From Hoeflea sp. (GTDB taxonomy: Bacteria > Pseudomonadota > Alphaproteobacteria > Rhizobiales > Rhizobiaceae), in NCBI RefSeq assembly GCF_014359905.1, contig NZ_JACIYP010000005.1:1-64000 (forward strand): a DNA stretch of 64,000 nucleotides, given 5' to 3'. A model generated the notes under the pieces. That model was not told where the DNA came from and made no database searches. It worked only from the letters and a program-made list of their open reading frames with translations. Below are positions 9,479 through 17,680 of this stretch, piece after piece (the first letter of the stretch is position 1; every line of letters starts with the position of its first letter). Position numbers and translations under genes: made by a program.

Positions 9479-10627
9479 ATGGATTTTGAACTGAACGGGG
9501 AACAGCAGGCGATCTTCGACATGGCGCGGGAGTTCGGCGCCGAGCAGATCGCGCCGTTTGCGGCGACATGGGAAAAGGACGGCGCCATCCCGCGCGCGGT
9601 ACTGGAAGCCGCTGCGGCGCTCGGGCTGGCGGCGATCTACGTTCCGGAAGAGGACGGCGGCTCGGGCCTGACCCGGCTCGACGCGACGCTGGTGTTCGAA
9701 GCCCTGTCGATGGCCTGTCCGTCGGTGGCCTCGTTCCTGTCGATCCACAACATGTGCACCTGGATGGTGTCGAGCTACGGCTCGGACGCGATGAAGGCGC
9801 GGCTGTTGCCCGATCTCGTCACCATGAAGACCATCGCGTCCTATTGCCTGACCGAACCGGGGTCGGGATCGGACGCCTCGGCGCTCCGCACCCGCGCCGA
9901 GCGCACCAATGAGGGCTACAAGCTCAACGGCGCCAAGGCGTTCATCTCCGGCGGCGGCTTCTCCGATCTCTACCTGGTGATGACGCGCACCGGCGCCGAC
10001 GGTCCCAGGGGGATCTCCGCGGTCGTGGTGGAGAACGGTACGCCAGGCCTTACCTTCGGGGCGGCGGAAGAGAAGATGGGCTGGCGCTCGCAGCCGACAT
10101 CGCAAGTGCAGTTCGACGATTGCGTCATTCCGGCCGAAAACCTCATCGGCGAGGAAGGGGCAGGGTTCCGCTACGCCATGAGCGGGCTCGACGGCGGCCG
10201 GCTCAACATCGCCGCATCCGCGCTGGGCGGCGCGCAGTCGGCGCTCGACAAGACGCTAGTCTACATGGGCGAGCGCGAGGCCTTCGGCAAGACAATCGAC
10301 CAGTTCCAGGCGCTGCAGTTCCGGCTCGCCGACATGGAGACCGACATGCAGGCGGCGCGGATCTTCCTGCGCCAGGCCGCGAGCAAGCTCGACCGGAAAT
10401 CCCCCGACGCCACCAAATATTGCGCCATGGCCAAGCGGCTGGTCACCGACACCGCCTTCCGCGTCGCCAATGACGCGCTGCAACTGCATGGCGGCTACGG
10501 CTATCTCGCCGACTACGGCATCGAGAAGATCGTCCGCGATCTGCGCGTGCACCAGATTCTCGAAGGCACCAACGAGATCATGCGGGTGATCATTTCGCGC
10601 GCATTGCTCGCCGAGAGGGCCGCATGA
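9479..10627 (+). CDS. Acyl-CoA dehydrogenase, probable isobutyryl-CoA dehydrogenase
   Basis: A 382-aa acyl-CoA dehydrogenase. It has the N-terminal helical domain (ELNGEQQAIFDMAREF), the FAD/substrate segments YCLTEPGSGSDASAL and GAKAFISGGG, and the ending LRVHQILEGTNEIMRVIISRAL, where the EGTNE segment carries the catalytic Glu in most members. The position between mmsA and 3-hydroxyisobutyryl-CoA hydrolase points to isobutyryl-CoA oxidation to methacrylyl-CoA in valine breakdown. GGAGG lies upstream. Its stop overlaps the next start by 4 bases. Confidence 0.88.
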   Translation: MDFELNGEQQAIFDMAREFGAEQIAPFAATWEKDGAIPRAVLEAAAALGLAAIYVPEEDGGSGLTRLDATLVFEALSMACPSVASFLSIHNMCTWMVSSYGSDAMKARLLPDLVTMKTIASYCLTEPGSGSDASALRTRAERTNEGYKLNGAKAFISGGGFSDLYLVMTRTGADGPRGISAVVVENGTPGLTFGAAEEKMGWRSQPTSQVQFDDCVIPAENLIGEEGAGFRYAMSGLDGGRLNIAASALGGAQSALDKTLVYMGEREAFGKTIDQFQALQFRLADMETDMQAARIFLRQAASKLDRKSPDATKYCAMAKRLVTDTAFRVANDALQLHGGYGYLADYGIEKIVRDLRVHQILEGTNEIMRVIISRALLAERAA

Positions 10628-11646
10628 GCATCCGCATCCGCAAGATCGGGCGGATCGGCCAGATCACGCTGCAGCGGCCCGAGGCGCTCAACGCCGTGAC
10701 CCACGAGATGGTGCTCAAGATCGAGGCCGCGCTTGACGGCTGGCGCGACGACGAGCGCGTCGCCTGCGTGCTGATCGATGCCGAGGGGCACAAGGCGTTC
10801 TCGGCCGGCGGCGACCTGCAACACATGTACGACACGGCGTCGAAAGGCGATTTCGAGGCCGGCCGCACCTTCTGGCGCGATGAATACCGGCTCAACGCCA
10901 AGATCGCCACCTATACCAAGCCCTATATCGCGCTGTGCCAGGGCTTCGTCATGGGCGGCGGCGTCGGGGTGTCGCTGCACGGCTCGCACCGGGTGGTCGG
11001 CGAAAGCTCGAAGATCGCCATGCCCGAATGCGCCGTGGGCCTCGCGCCCGATGTCGGCGGCTCGCTGCTGCTGGCCCGCGCACCGGGGCATCTGGGCGAA
11101 TATCTCGGCGTCACCGGCACAAGGATGAACGCCTCGGACGCGATCCTGGCCGGATTTGCGGATTATTTCATTCCGGAGGCCGAATGGCCGGGCCTGACCG
11201 AAGACCTCATCGAGACCGGAGACTGGTCTGCGGTGTCGAGTCTCGCGCGCGATCCGGAAGACGGGCCGCTGATGGGCTTGCGCGGGCAGGTGGACGCGGT
11301 ATTTTGCAAGTCTACGCTTACGGAGATGCTCGCGTCGCTGCCTGACACCGACTGGGGCGCGGCGACGATGAAGGCCATCCGCGCGGCCTCGCCGCTGTCG
11401 GTGGCCTGCACCATAGACCTGGTGCGCCGGGCACGGGCGAGCGGCGACATCCGGATGGCGCTTCAGCAGGAATACCGCTTCACCTCGCGCAGCGCGTCGG
11501 AGGGTGATTTCATCGAGGGCATTCGCGCGGCGATCATCGACAAGGACCGCAACCCGCGCTGGCGCCATGCCCGTGTCGAGGACGTGACGCAAGCCGAGGT
11601 CGAGGCCATGCTGGCGGCACCGCCGGGCGGCGATATCGGGTTTTGA
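10624..11646 (+). CDS. Enoyl-CoA hydratase/isomerase family; probable 3-hydroxyisobutyryl-CoA hydrolase
   Basis: A 340-aa crotonase-fold protein. It has QRPEALNAVTHEM, the oxyanion segments AFSAGGDLQHMYD and GFVMGGGVGVSLHGSHRV, and the hydrolase-typical MPECAVGLAPDVGGS. Length and the C-terminal extension (LQQEYRFTSRSASEGDFIEGIRA) match 3-hydroxyisobutyryl-CoA hydrolase rather than a simple hydratase. The enzyme releases free 3-hydroxyisobutyrate for MmsB. ATGA overlap with the dehydrogenase upstream suggests coupled translation. A dedicated methacrylyl-CoA hydratase is not present in the operon and must be supplied elsewhere. Confidence 0.88.
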   Translation: MSIRIRKIGRIGQITLQRPEALNAVTHEMVLKIEAALDGWRDDERVACVLIDAEGHKAFSAGGDLQHMYDTASKGDFEAGRTFWRDEYRLNAKIATYTKPYIALCQGFVMGGGVGVSLHGSHRVVGESSKIAMPECAVGLAPDVGGSLLLARAPGHLGEYLGVTGTRMNASDAILAGFADYFIPEAEWPGLTEDLIETGDWSAVSSLARDPEDGPLMGLRGQVDAVFCKSTLTEMLASLPDTDWGAATMKAIRAASPLSVACTIDLVRRARASGDIRMALQQEYRFTSRSASEGDFIEGIRAAIIDKDRNPRWRHARVEDVTQAEVEAMLAAPPGGDIGF

Positions 11647-11694
11647 CGCGGCATTGGCCATCGTTTTCGAAATGAATGATTGGGAGGACTTGGC

Positions 11695-12549
11695 ATGAAG
11701 ATCGGGTTTATCGGACTGGGCAACATGGGCGCGCCGATGGCGGCCAATCTCGTCAAGGCGGGACACGAAGTGACCGGCTTCGATGTGGCGGGCGTCCAGA
11801 TCGAGGGCGCGGCGACCGCCGCATCGGCAGCGGAGGCAGCTTCGGGCCAGGATGCCGTGATCACCATGCTGCCCAATGGCGAAATCCTGCGCGCGGTCTA
11901 TGCCGAGATCGCACCCGCCGGTGACAAGGGCGCGGTGTTCATCGATTGCTCGACGGTGGACGTCGACAGCGCCCGCGCCGCCCACGAAATGGCAGCGGCG
12001 AACGGCCTGCTGTCGGTGGACGCACCCGTGTCGGGCGGCGTCGGCGGGGCGTCCGCCGGCACGCTCACCTTCATGGCGGGCGGCAGCGACGAGGCGTTTG
12101 CGCGCGCGGCACCGCTGTTCGAAATCATGGGTCAGAAGGCGGTGCATTGCGGCGAGGCCGGCGCCGGGCAATCGGCCAAGATCTGCAACAACATGCTGCT
12201 CGGCATTTCGATGATCGGCACCTGCGAGGCCTTCGCGCTGGCCGAGAAGCTGGGACTGTCGGCGCAAAGCCTGTTCGACGTGGTCTCGACGTCGTCGGGT
12301 TCGTGTTGGTCGGTCAACGTCTATTGCCCGGTGCCCGGCGTCGGCCCGCAAAGCCCGGCCGACAACGGCTACAGACCGGGCTTTGCCGCCGAACTGATGC
12401 TCAAGGACCTGAAGCTGTCGCAGCAGGCCGCGCAAAGCGTCGCAGCGCAGACGCCGATGGGCGCGCGCGCCACCGAGCTTTATGCGGAGTTCGTCGCCGG
12501 CGAAGGCAAGGGCCGGGATTTTTCGGCGATGATCGAAAAGCTGAAGTGA
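11695..12549 (+). CDS. mmsB: 3-hydroxyisobutyrate dehydrogenase
   Basis: A 284-aa beta-hydroxyacid dehydrogenase. It has the GFIGLGNMGAPMAANL nucleotide site at the N-terminus, DAPVSGGVGGASAGTLTFMAGG (substrate motif), GAGQSAKICNNMLLG with the catalytic Lys, and KDLKLSQQAA in the helical C-terminal domain. It oxidises 3-hydroxyisobutyrate to methylmalonate semialdehyde, the substrate of MmsA, closing the pathway encoded in this operon. The ATG at 11695 follows GGGAGG; an in-frame codon 15 bases upstream is less likely. Confidence 0.94.
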   Translation: MKIGFIGLGNMGAPMAANLVKAGHEVTGFDVAGVQIEGAATAASAAEAASGQDAVITMLPNGEILRAVYAEIAPAGDKGAVFIDCSTVDVDSARAAHEMAAANGLLSVDAPVSGGVGGASAGTLTFMAGGSDEAFARAAPLFEIMGQKAVHCGEAGAGQSAKICNNMLLGISMIGTCEAFALAEKLGLSAQSLFDVVSTSSGSCWSVNVYCPVPGVGPQSPADNGYRPGFAAELMLKDLKLSQQAAQSVAAQTPMGARATELYAEFVAGEGKGRDFSAMIEKLK

Positions 12550-12640
12550 AGCGGAGAGTGTCGTGCTCTTTGATCACGCTTGGGTTATTGTGAATCTGTA
12601 TTTCATGCGCTGATGCGCGCGCAGAAGGAGCGGGCTTTCC

Positions 12641-13237
12641 ATGGCTGACGGCTCACCGGTGCTGATTGAGGAGGGGCTGCGGCAGGAGCATCGCGATATC
12701 GCGGTCGATCTGTTCTGGGAGGCGTTCCGGGAGAAGCTCGCGCCGGTGATGAAGCCCGAGGCGCGGTCGCTGTCCTTCCTGCGCACCGCGGTCGATCCAA
12801 GCCATGCGATCAGCGCGATCTCGGATCAGGGCGCGCTGCTCGGCATCGCCGGGTTCAAGACCTCCCGTGGCGGCTTCGTCGGCGGCGGCATGCGGCAATT
12901 GCGCGGCGCCTATGGCGTGTTCGGCGGCCTCTGGCGCGGCGCGGTCCTCTCGGCGCTCGACCGGCCGGTGGTGCCCGGCTCGCTGCTGATGGACGGCATC
13001 TTTGTCGCGCAGAGCGCGCGCGGGCAGGGCGTTGGCACGCTGCTGCTCGATGCCATCAAGCGGAAGGCGCGCGAGCTTGGCTCCACCAATGTCCGGCTCG
13101 ACGTGATCGACAGCAATCCGCGCGCCCGGGCGCTCTATATGCGGCAGGGCTTCGTGGCCCTGGAGACCAGCGAGACCGGGCTGTTCCGGCACGTTTTCGG
13201 GTTCAGATCGTCGACCCGGATGATCTGCGAGTTATGA
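12641..13237 (+). CDS. GNAT-family N-acetyltransferase
   Basis: A 198-aa protein with a GNAT core in its second half: LLMDGIFVAQSARGQGVGTLLLDAIKRKA holds the acetyl-CoA pyrophosphate loop (QSARGQGVG), and SNPRARALYMRQGFV is the usual final helix-strand. The N-terminal part (about residues 1-90) is less typical, with a Gly-rich GGFVGGGMRQLRG segment. A G/A-rich ribosome site (GCAGAAGGAG) lies about 20 bases upstream. The substrate is unknown. It stands alone between the valine operon and a convergent small membrane protein. Confidence 0.8.
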   Translation: MADGSPVLIEEGLRQEHRDIAVDLFWEAFREKLAPVMKPEARSLSFLRTAVDPSHAISAISDQGALLGIAGFKTSRGGFVGGGMRQLRGAYGVFGGLWRGAVLSALDRPVVPGSLLMDGIFVAQSARGQGVGTLLLDAIKRKARELGSTNVRLDVIDSNPRARALYMRQGFVALETSETGLFRHVFGFRSSTRMICEL

Positions 13238-13248
13238 AGAAGCCGAAT

Positions 13249-13265
13249 GGCCGCGACGGGCGGCC
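13249..13265. terminator. GC-rich hairpin between convergent genes
   Basis: GGCCGC and GCGGCC (13249-13254 and 13260-13265) form a 6-bp stem with a 5-base loop, 12 bases after the acetyltransferase stop and before the convergent small gene. No clear T-run follows on either strand, so the terminator role rests on position only. Confidence 0.3.
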
Positions 13266-13317
13266 ACCCAGGATTGTGCAGACCGTTGCGGTCAAGCAGG
13301 TCTGACGGGTGCTGAAG

Positions 13318-13488
13318 TCAGACCTTTTTGAGCAGATTGCCCACGGCCAGCACGACATAGGCGATGACGACAATCCAGAAGGCCGAGATCGGCAGGCCCG
13401 GAATGACCGCGAGGCCGGCCAGGATGCCGACGATGGCGATGACGAGCGAGAGCAAGAAGACGATCTGAGTGGGAGCGCTTAGGTTCAT
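13318..13488 (-). CDS. Small two-helix membrane protein (56 aa)
   Basis: A 56-residue reading frame beginning MNLSAPTQIVFLLSLVIAI and ending GNLLKKV. Two hydrophobic helices (about residues 8-28 and 34-50) are separated by the PGLPIS turn, and the C-terminus has two Lys, so both ends probably face the cytoplasm. AGAGGG lies 8 bases before the ATG. The hydrophobic pattern and codon use support a real gene. I do not recognise a named family. It is monocistronic, facing the acetyltransferase gene. Confidence 0.75.
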   Translation of the reverse strand: MNLSAPTQIVFLLSLVIAIVGILAGLAVIPGLPISAFWIVVIAYVVLAVGNLLKKV

Positions 13489-13967
13489 GGTAATTCCCTC
13501 TGTGACAAGAATTTGCCTCGGGATTCACTCCGCGACAGCGTCCGGTGGCCTTGGGCGCGCCCGGTCCGCGCATCAGGCCTACGTTGAATAGGCAACGCTG
13601 ACAAGACATCAGGCCTGCCGCGGGTCTCGCCGCTGAGATAAGTGTGGACGGCCTTGCGGGCCCACGGGCCCAGCGGTTGATGGTTTCACTTACAACTGAT
13701 TTCATGCGAACGGATGGCCTGGCTTCGTGGAGGCCCGGGTTGAGGCATGGCCATGGCGGATCTGCAGGGCACTGCGAGGATGAATGGCTGAAGCCGGGAC
13801 ACGGCATTGGGCGCGGCAATTTGGTCGCACCGCCAGGATCCCGGCGGCTTCGAAAAGCTCTCGACGCGGACCCCGAAAAGGGTCACTCTCTCAGTGAGGA
13901 TGAGACCAATGACCGTTGCACGATTTCCACGAATGCTGACCCGCAGGCGCGCCGGGCGGGGGGCGCT
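13489..13967. other. Non-coding stretch upstream of the MBL hydrolase, with a possible 20-aa leader
   Basis: No conserved gene is visible. A tiny frame starts at ATG 13909 with GAGGATGAG upstream and encodes 20 residues (MTVARFPRMLTRRRAGRGAL). Its TGA (13969-13971) overlaps the GTG start of the hydrolase (13968) in a GTGA arrangement. That geometry suits translational coupling, but could be chance. Confidence 0.35.
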
Positions 13968-14849
13968 GTGAGCGGACGTCTGGTCATATTGGGCTCGAAG
14001 GGCGGCCCGGCGATCCGTCCGGGCGGGCCATCGCCGACATCATCGTTGATCGAGATCGGCGGTCGCCGGATCGTGATCGATTGCGGGCTGGGCGTGGCGC
14101 GCGGGCTTGTCGAGGCCGGACTGGCGCTCTCCGAACTGGACCTGATCCTGATCACGCATCTGCATTCCGACCATGTGCTCGAACTGGGGCCGCTGCTGCA
14201 CACGGCCTGGACCGCCGGGCTCAAGCGCCCCGTCCGTGTGTTCGGGCCGGTGGGCACCAAGGCTGTCTGGGATGGGTTCTGCGCCTCGCTGAGCTATGAC
14301 ATCGCTCTCAGGATCGACGATGAGGGCCGCCCCGATATCCGCGCCCTGGTGACAGTTGCCGAATTCGGCGAAGGCGTGCTGCTGGAGGAAGGCGGGCTCA
14401 CGATCGAGGCCCTGCGCGTCGAACACCCGCCGGTCACCGAGTGCTATGCGCTGAGACTGACGCAGGATGGCCGCGTCATCGTGTTTTCATCCGACACCGC
14501 GTATTTCCCGCCTTTGGCGGAATTTGCCCGCGACGCCGATATCCTGGTGCATGAAGCCATGCATCCGGATGGCGTCGACCGGCTGGTGGAGCGGACCGGC
14601 AATGGCGCGCGGCTGAAGGCGCACCTGCTGGCAAGCCACACCATGGCGGCCGATGCCGGGCGGATCGCGCGGGATGCGGGCGTCGCTCACCTGGTGCTGC
14701 ATCACCTGGTTCCCGCCGACGATCCGGCGATTGCCGAAATTCACTGGACCGAACAGGTCCGCACGAGCTGGGACGGAGCGCTGACCATCGGTCGTGATGG
14801 GCTGGACCTGCCGCTGCCTGGCTCCAAACACCAAAGGAAAACCGCATGA
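13968..14849 (+). CDS. MBL-fold metallo-hydrolase
   Basis: A 293-aa metallo-beta-lactamase-fold protein. It has the metal motif THLHSDHVLELGPLLHTAW (HxHxDH at about residues 61-66), then VEHPPVTECYALRL, SSDTAYFPPL with the bridging Asp, HEAMH, and LASHTMAADAGRIARDAGVAHLVLHHL with the final His. This resembles the ribonuclease Z/arylsulfatase-like MBL branch. The GTG start is the only in-frame codon near the family's usual N-terminus (SGRLVILGSKGGPAIRPGG). It overlaps the FAH gene by 4 bases, so it may hydrolyse an aromatic-pathway ester or lactone; this is inference. Confidence 0.82.
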   Translation: MSGRLVILGSKGGPAIRPGGPSPTSSLIEIGGRRIVIDCGLGVARGLVEAGLALSELDLILITHLHSDHVLELGPLLHTAWTAGLKRPVRVFGPVGTKAVWDGFCASLSYDIALRIDDEGRPDIRALVTVAEFGEGVLLEEGGLTIEALRVEHPPVTECYALRLTQDGRVIVFSSDTAYFPPLAEFARDADILVHEAMHPDGVDRLVERTGNGARLKAHLLASHTMAADAGRIARDAGVAHLVLHHLVPADDPAIAEIHWTEQVRTSWDGALTIGRDGLDLPLPGSKHQRKTA

Positions 14850-15856
14850 AACTCGCCACACTCCGCGACGGAAGCCGTGACGGCCGCCTGGTCGTCGTCT
14901 CGCGTGATCTGACCCGGGCAACCGGCGTGCCGCACATCGCGCGCACGCTGCAGGCTGCACTCGATGACTGGAAACATGTGGCCCCGCGCTTGAAGGACGT
15001 GGCCGAGATGATGGAAACGGGCGCGGAACCCACCGAACGATTCCACGAGCGCGACGCGCTGTCGCCGCTGCCGAGGGCCTACCAGTGGGCCGACGGGTCG
15101 GCCTATGTCAATCATGTCGAACTGGTGCGCAAGGCGCGCGGCGCCGAGATGCCGGCGAGCTTCTGGGAGGTGCCGCTGATGTACCAGGGCGGATCGGACA
15201 CATTCCTCAGCCCCCGCGGCCCGATCCGCATGGCCGACGAGGCCTGGGGCATCGATTGCGAGGGCGAGGTGGCGGTGATCGTAGGCGACGTGCCGATGGG
15301 CGCCGACATCGACACCTGCCGCGAGGCTATCAAGCTCGTCATGCTGGTCAACGACGTCAGCCTGCGCGGGTTGATCCCGGGCGAACTCGCCAACGGCTTC
15401 GGTTTCTTCCAGTCGAAACCCTCCTCGGCCTTCTCGCCGGTCGCGGTGACGCCGGAAATGCTGGGCGAGGCCTGGGACGGCGGCAAGCTCAGTCTGCCGC
15501 TCGAAGTCGATCTCAACGGCGAGCCCTTCGGGCGCGCCAATGCCGGTGTCGACATGACCTTCGATTTCCCCAGGCTGATCGCCCATGCGGCCAAGACCCG
15601 GGCGCTGTGCGCGGGCTCGATCATCGGCTCGGGCACCGTGTCAAACAAGGGCGCCGACGGCGGCCCCGGCAAGCCGGTCAGCGAAGGCGGCGCGGGCTAT
15701 TCCTGCATCGCCGAGATCCGCATGATCGAGACCATCGCGTCGGGCGCGCCGAAAACGCCGTTCCTGCGCTTTGGCGACACAGTGCGCATCGACATGAAGG
15801 ACGGCCATGGCCACTCGATCTTCGGCGCAATCGAACAGGTGGTGGAGAAGGCCTGA
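14846..15856 (+). CDS. Fumarylacetoacetate hydrolase family protein
   Basis: A 336-aa FAH-family protein of the type found in bacterial homogentisate and gentisate routes. The start MKLATLRDGSRDGRLVVVSRD is typical. Metal and active-site segments include SPLPRAYQWADGSAYVNHVEL, AWGIDCEGEVAVIVGDVP, LVNDVSLRGLIPGELANGFGFFQSKPSSAFSPVAVTP and GSIIGSGTVSNKG. It would cleave fumarylacetoacetate to fumarate and acetoacetate. ATGA overlap with the MBL gene and a 3-base gap to maiA make a three-gene operon. No homogentisate dioxygenase is present in the window. Confidence 0.9.
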   Translation: MKLATLRDGSRDGRLVVVSRDLTRATGVPHIARTLQAALDDWKHVAPRLKDVAEMMETGAEPTERFHERDALSPLPRAYQWADGSAYVNHVELVRKARGAEMPASFWEVPLMYQGGSDTFLSPRGPIRMADEAWGIDCEGEVAVIVGDVPMGADIDTCREAIKLVMLVNDVSLRGLIPGELANGFGFFQSKPSSAFSPVAVTPEMLGEAWDGGKLSLPLEVDLNGEPFGRANAGVDMTFDFPRLIAHAAKTRALCAGSIIGSGTVSNKGADGGPGKPVSEGGAGYSCIAEIRMIETIASGAPKTPFLRFGDTVRIDMKDGHGHSIFGAIEQVVEKA

Positions 15857-15859
15857 TCG

Positions 15860-16495
15860 ATGCAAACCCCCATACTCTATGACTACTGGCGCTCGTCGGC
15901 GAGCTACCGCGTCCGCATCGCGCTCAACCTGGCGGGCATCGCGTACGAGGCCGTTGTGGTCGATCTGCTCGGCAGGGCGCACAAGAGCCCCGAACACCTT
16001 GCCCGCAATCCGCAAGGGCTGGTGCCGGCGCTGGCGATCGACGGGCTGATGCTCACGCAGTCGCTGGCGATGATCGAATACATCATCGAGACCCGCGGCG
16101 TGGCCCTGCTGCCCGACGAGCCGGCGGACCGGGCAAGGGTGCGGGCGCTGGCGCATGCGATCGCCATGGACATCCATCCGGTCTGCAACATGGGCGTGGT
16201 GGCGCATGTGCTGGAGCTTGCCGGCGGCGACGAGGCCATGCGGGTGGCCTGGATGCAGCGGTTCATCGGCGTTGGCCTCGAAGCCTTCGAGGCGCTGCTC
16301 GACCATCCGAACACCGGCCAGTTCTGTCATGGCGAGACGCCGGGGCTCGCCGACATCTGCCTGATCCCGCAGGTCTACAATGCCGAGCGCTGGGGCGCCG
16401 ATATTTCAGGCCTCGGCCGCATTCAGGCGATCCGGGCGGCCTGCGACCGGCTGCCTGCTTTCATCAACGCACATCCGGACCGGGTGAAGGCTTAG
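15860..16495 (+). CDS. maiA: Maleylacetoacetate isomerase (zeta-class GST)
   Basis: A 211-aa zeta-class glutathione transferase. The N-terminal thioredoxin-like domain has YWRSSASYRVRIALNL, where the usual SSCS Cys is Ala, and NPQGLVPAL, LTQSLAMIEYI for glutathione binding. The C-terminal helical domain has FCHGETPGLADICLIPQVYNAERW, a strong family marker. It isomerises maleylacetoacetate to the fumaryl form for the FAH enzyme encoded just upstream. Loss of the motif Cys is seen in other members and need not abolish activity, because the Ser is the main glutathione contact. Confidence 0.92.
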   Translation: MQTPILYDYWRSSASYRVRIALNLAGIAYEAVVVDLLGRAHKSPEHLARNPQGLVPALAIDGLMLTQSLAMIEYIIETRGVALLPDEPADRARVRALAHAIAMDIHPVCNMGVVAHVLELAGGDEAMRVAWMQRFIGVGLEAFEALLDHPNTGQFCHGETPGLADICLIPQVYNAERWGADISGLGRIQAIRAACDRLPAFINAHPDRVKA

Positions 16496-16501
16496 CCGGC
16501 T

Positions 16502-17089
16502 TCAGAGCCTTGAAAGGCGTTTCTCGACCGCCGCAAGATAGGTGGCCCGGGTCTGAGGCGTCGACTTGTCCATCAGGTAGTGCGCCATGAACACCCGTCG
16601 GCAGCGTTTACCGCACAGAGCCCGCATGCCGCGCAGGATGGTGCGCTTGCCGGGATGGCCGACCATATAGGACCACCAGCTCGGCGCACCGCAAGTGGTA
16701 ATCACGCCGAGCAGATTGACATGGGTCATCAAGGGCCTGATCGGGCCGGGGCCGTCGGGGATCTCGAAGGTCAGGTCGCCGGTCCAGACCCGGTCGAGCC
16801 AGCCTTTCAGCATCGCCGGCAGGCCGTACCACCAGGTCGGATAGACAAAGATCATGCCTTCGGCCGCCTTGAGCCGTCTTGCGTGGTCGGGAAACGGATG
16901 ATCGGCGAGTTTCATCTCGTTGTAGTGGCGCCGTTCCTCCGCCGGCATCACCGGGTCGAACCCCTCGGCGTAGAGATCGAGCAGGTCGATCTCGTGGCCG
17001 GCCTTCTCCAGACCGCGAATGGCGGCGTCGCGGACGGCTGCGCAAAAACTCTCGGGAACCGGGTGACAATAGACCAGCAGAATTCGCAT
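16502..17089 (-). CDS. Flavodoxin-fold NAD(P)H oxidoreductase
   Basis: A 195-aa protein of the NQO1/KefF-like flavodoxin_2 family. The flavin phosphate loop is in MRILLVYCHPVPESFCAAV, and YPTWWYGLPAMLKGWLDRVW is the usual flavin-binding aromatic motif. Members reduce quinones or nitro/azo compounds, or supply reduced flavin. Start and stop of this gene and the next flavodoxin gene share one base (TGATG), so translation is coupled. The two are clear tandem relatives. They lie at the end of the leftward N-catabolic island, so one or both may support its FAD oxidase or detoxify products; this is inference. Confidence 0.85.
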   Translation of the reverse strand: MRILLVYCHPVPESFCAAVRDAAIRGLEKAGHEIDLLDLYAEGFDPVMPAEERRHYNEMKLADHPFPDHARRLKAAEGMIFVYPTWWYGLPAMLKGWLDRVWTGDLTFEIPDGPGPIRPLMTHVNLLGVITTCGAPSWWSYMVGHPGKRTILRGMRALCGKRCRRVFMAHYLMDKSTPQTRATYLAAVEKRLSRL

Positions 17090-17670
17090 CAGAATGTATC
17101 CAGGGCTCTTTCCACGCGCGTCATGAATGCCTGACGCGTTTGAATGGTGGAAAGGTTCATCGCGTAATGGGCCAGGTATTTGACTTTCGCACCGGGCTTG
17201 ATGGTGGCGCGCAGCATGCGATTGGCGATCCTGCGCGGCGGGTCGCCCATCAGCCAGGAGCGGAAGCGCGAGCCGCCATAGGAGGTGACGACCAGGATCT
17301 TTTCGATGTTGTGCAGCGTCGGCTGCACCTTGCCGTCGACCAGGCCGAAGGAGACGCCGGGGAGAAACACCCGGTCGAACCAGCCCTTGAGGATAGCCGG
17401 GTAGCCATAGTTCCAGACCGGATAGACCAGCACCAGCGCCTGGGCCGCGAGCAGCCGCTCGACATAATGCTCGACCGGCTGCCGGTTGATCGCTGTGTCA
17501 TGGTAGTTGAGCCGCTCCGTCTCGCTCAGCACCGGGTTGAAGCAGTCGGCGTAGAGGTCGAGGACATCGACCTCGTGGCCCTTCTGCGCGAGCCGGTCGC
17601 GGCTCATGCGAAACAGGCTTGCATTGAAGCTTGACGCCACGGGGTGGGCGTGGACCAGAAGGATGCGCAT
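17089..17670 (-). CDS. Flavodoxin-fold NAD(P)H oxidoreductase (tandem paralogue)
   Basis: A 193-aa flavodoxin_2 protein, similar end to end to its downstream neighbour. It has MRILLVHAHPVASSFNASLF as flavin phosphate loop, DLYADCFNPVLSETER, and YPVWNYGYPAILKGWFDRVFLPG. The next gene begins inside its stop codon. It starts 10 bases after the FAD-oxidase gene stop, so it belongs to the same leftward unit. Substrate cannot be told from sequence. Conserved gene order with a duplicated copy suggests heterodimers or two flavin-reductase specificities. Confidence 0.85.
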   Translation of the reverse strand: MRILLVHAHPVASSFNASLFRMSRDRLAQKGHEVDVLDLYADCFNPVLSETERLNYHDTAINRQPVEHYVERLLAAQALVLVYPVWNYGYPAILKGWFDRVFLPGVSFGLVDGKVQPTLHNIEKILVVTSYGGSRFRSWLMGDPPRRIANRMLRATIKPGAKVKYLAHYAMNLSTIQTRQAFMTRVERALDTF

Positions 17671-17680
17671 CCGGATTGCC

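Noticed and set aside
10513-12435. 640-codon antisense frame over the valine operon
   Set aside because: Overlaps acyl-CoA dehydrogenase, hydrolase and mmsB; no motif.
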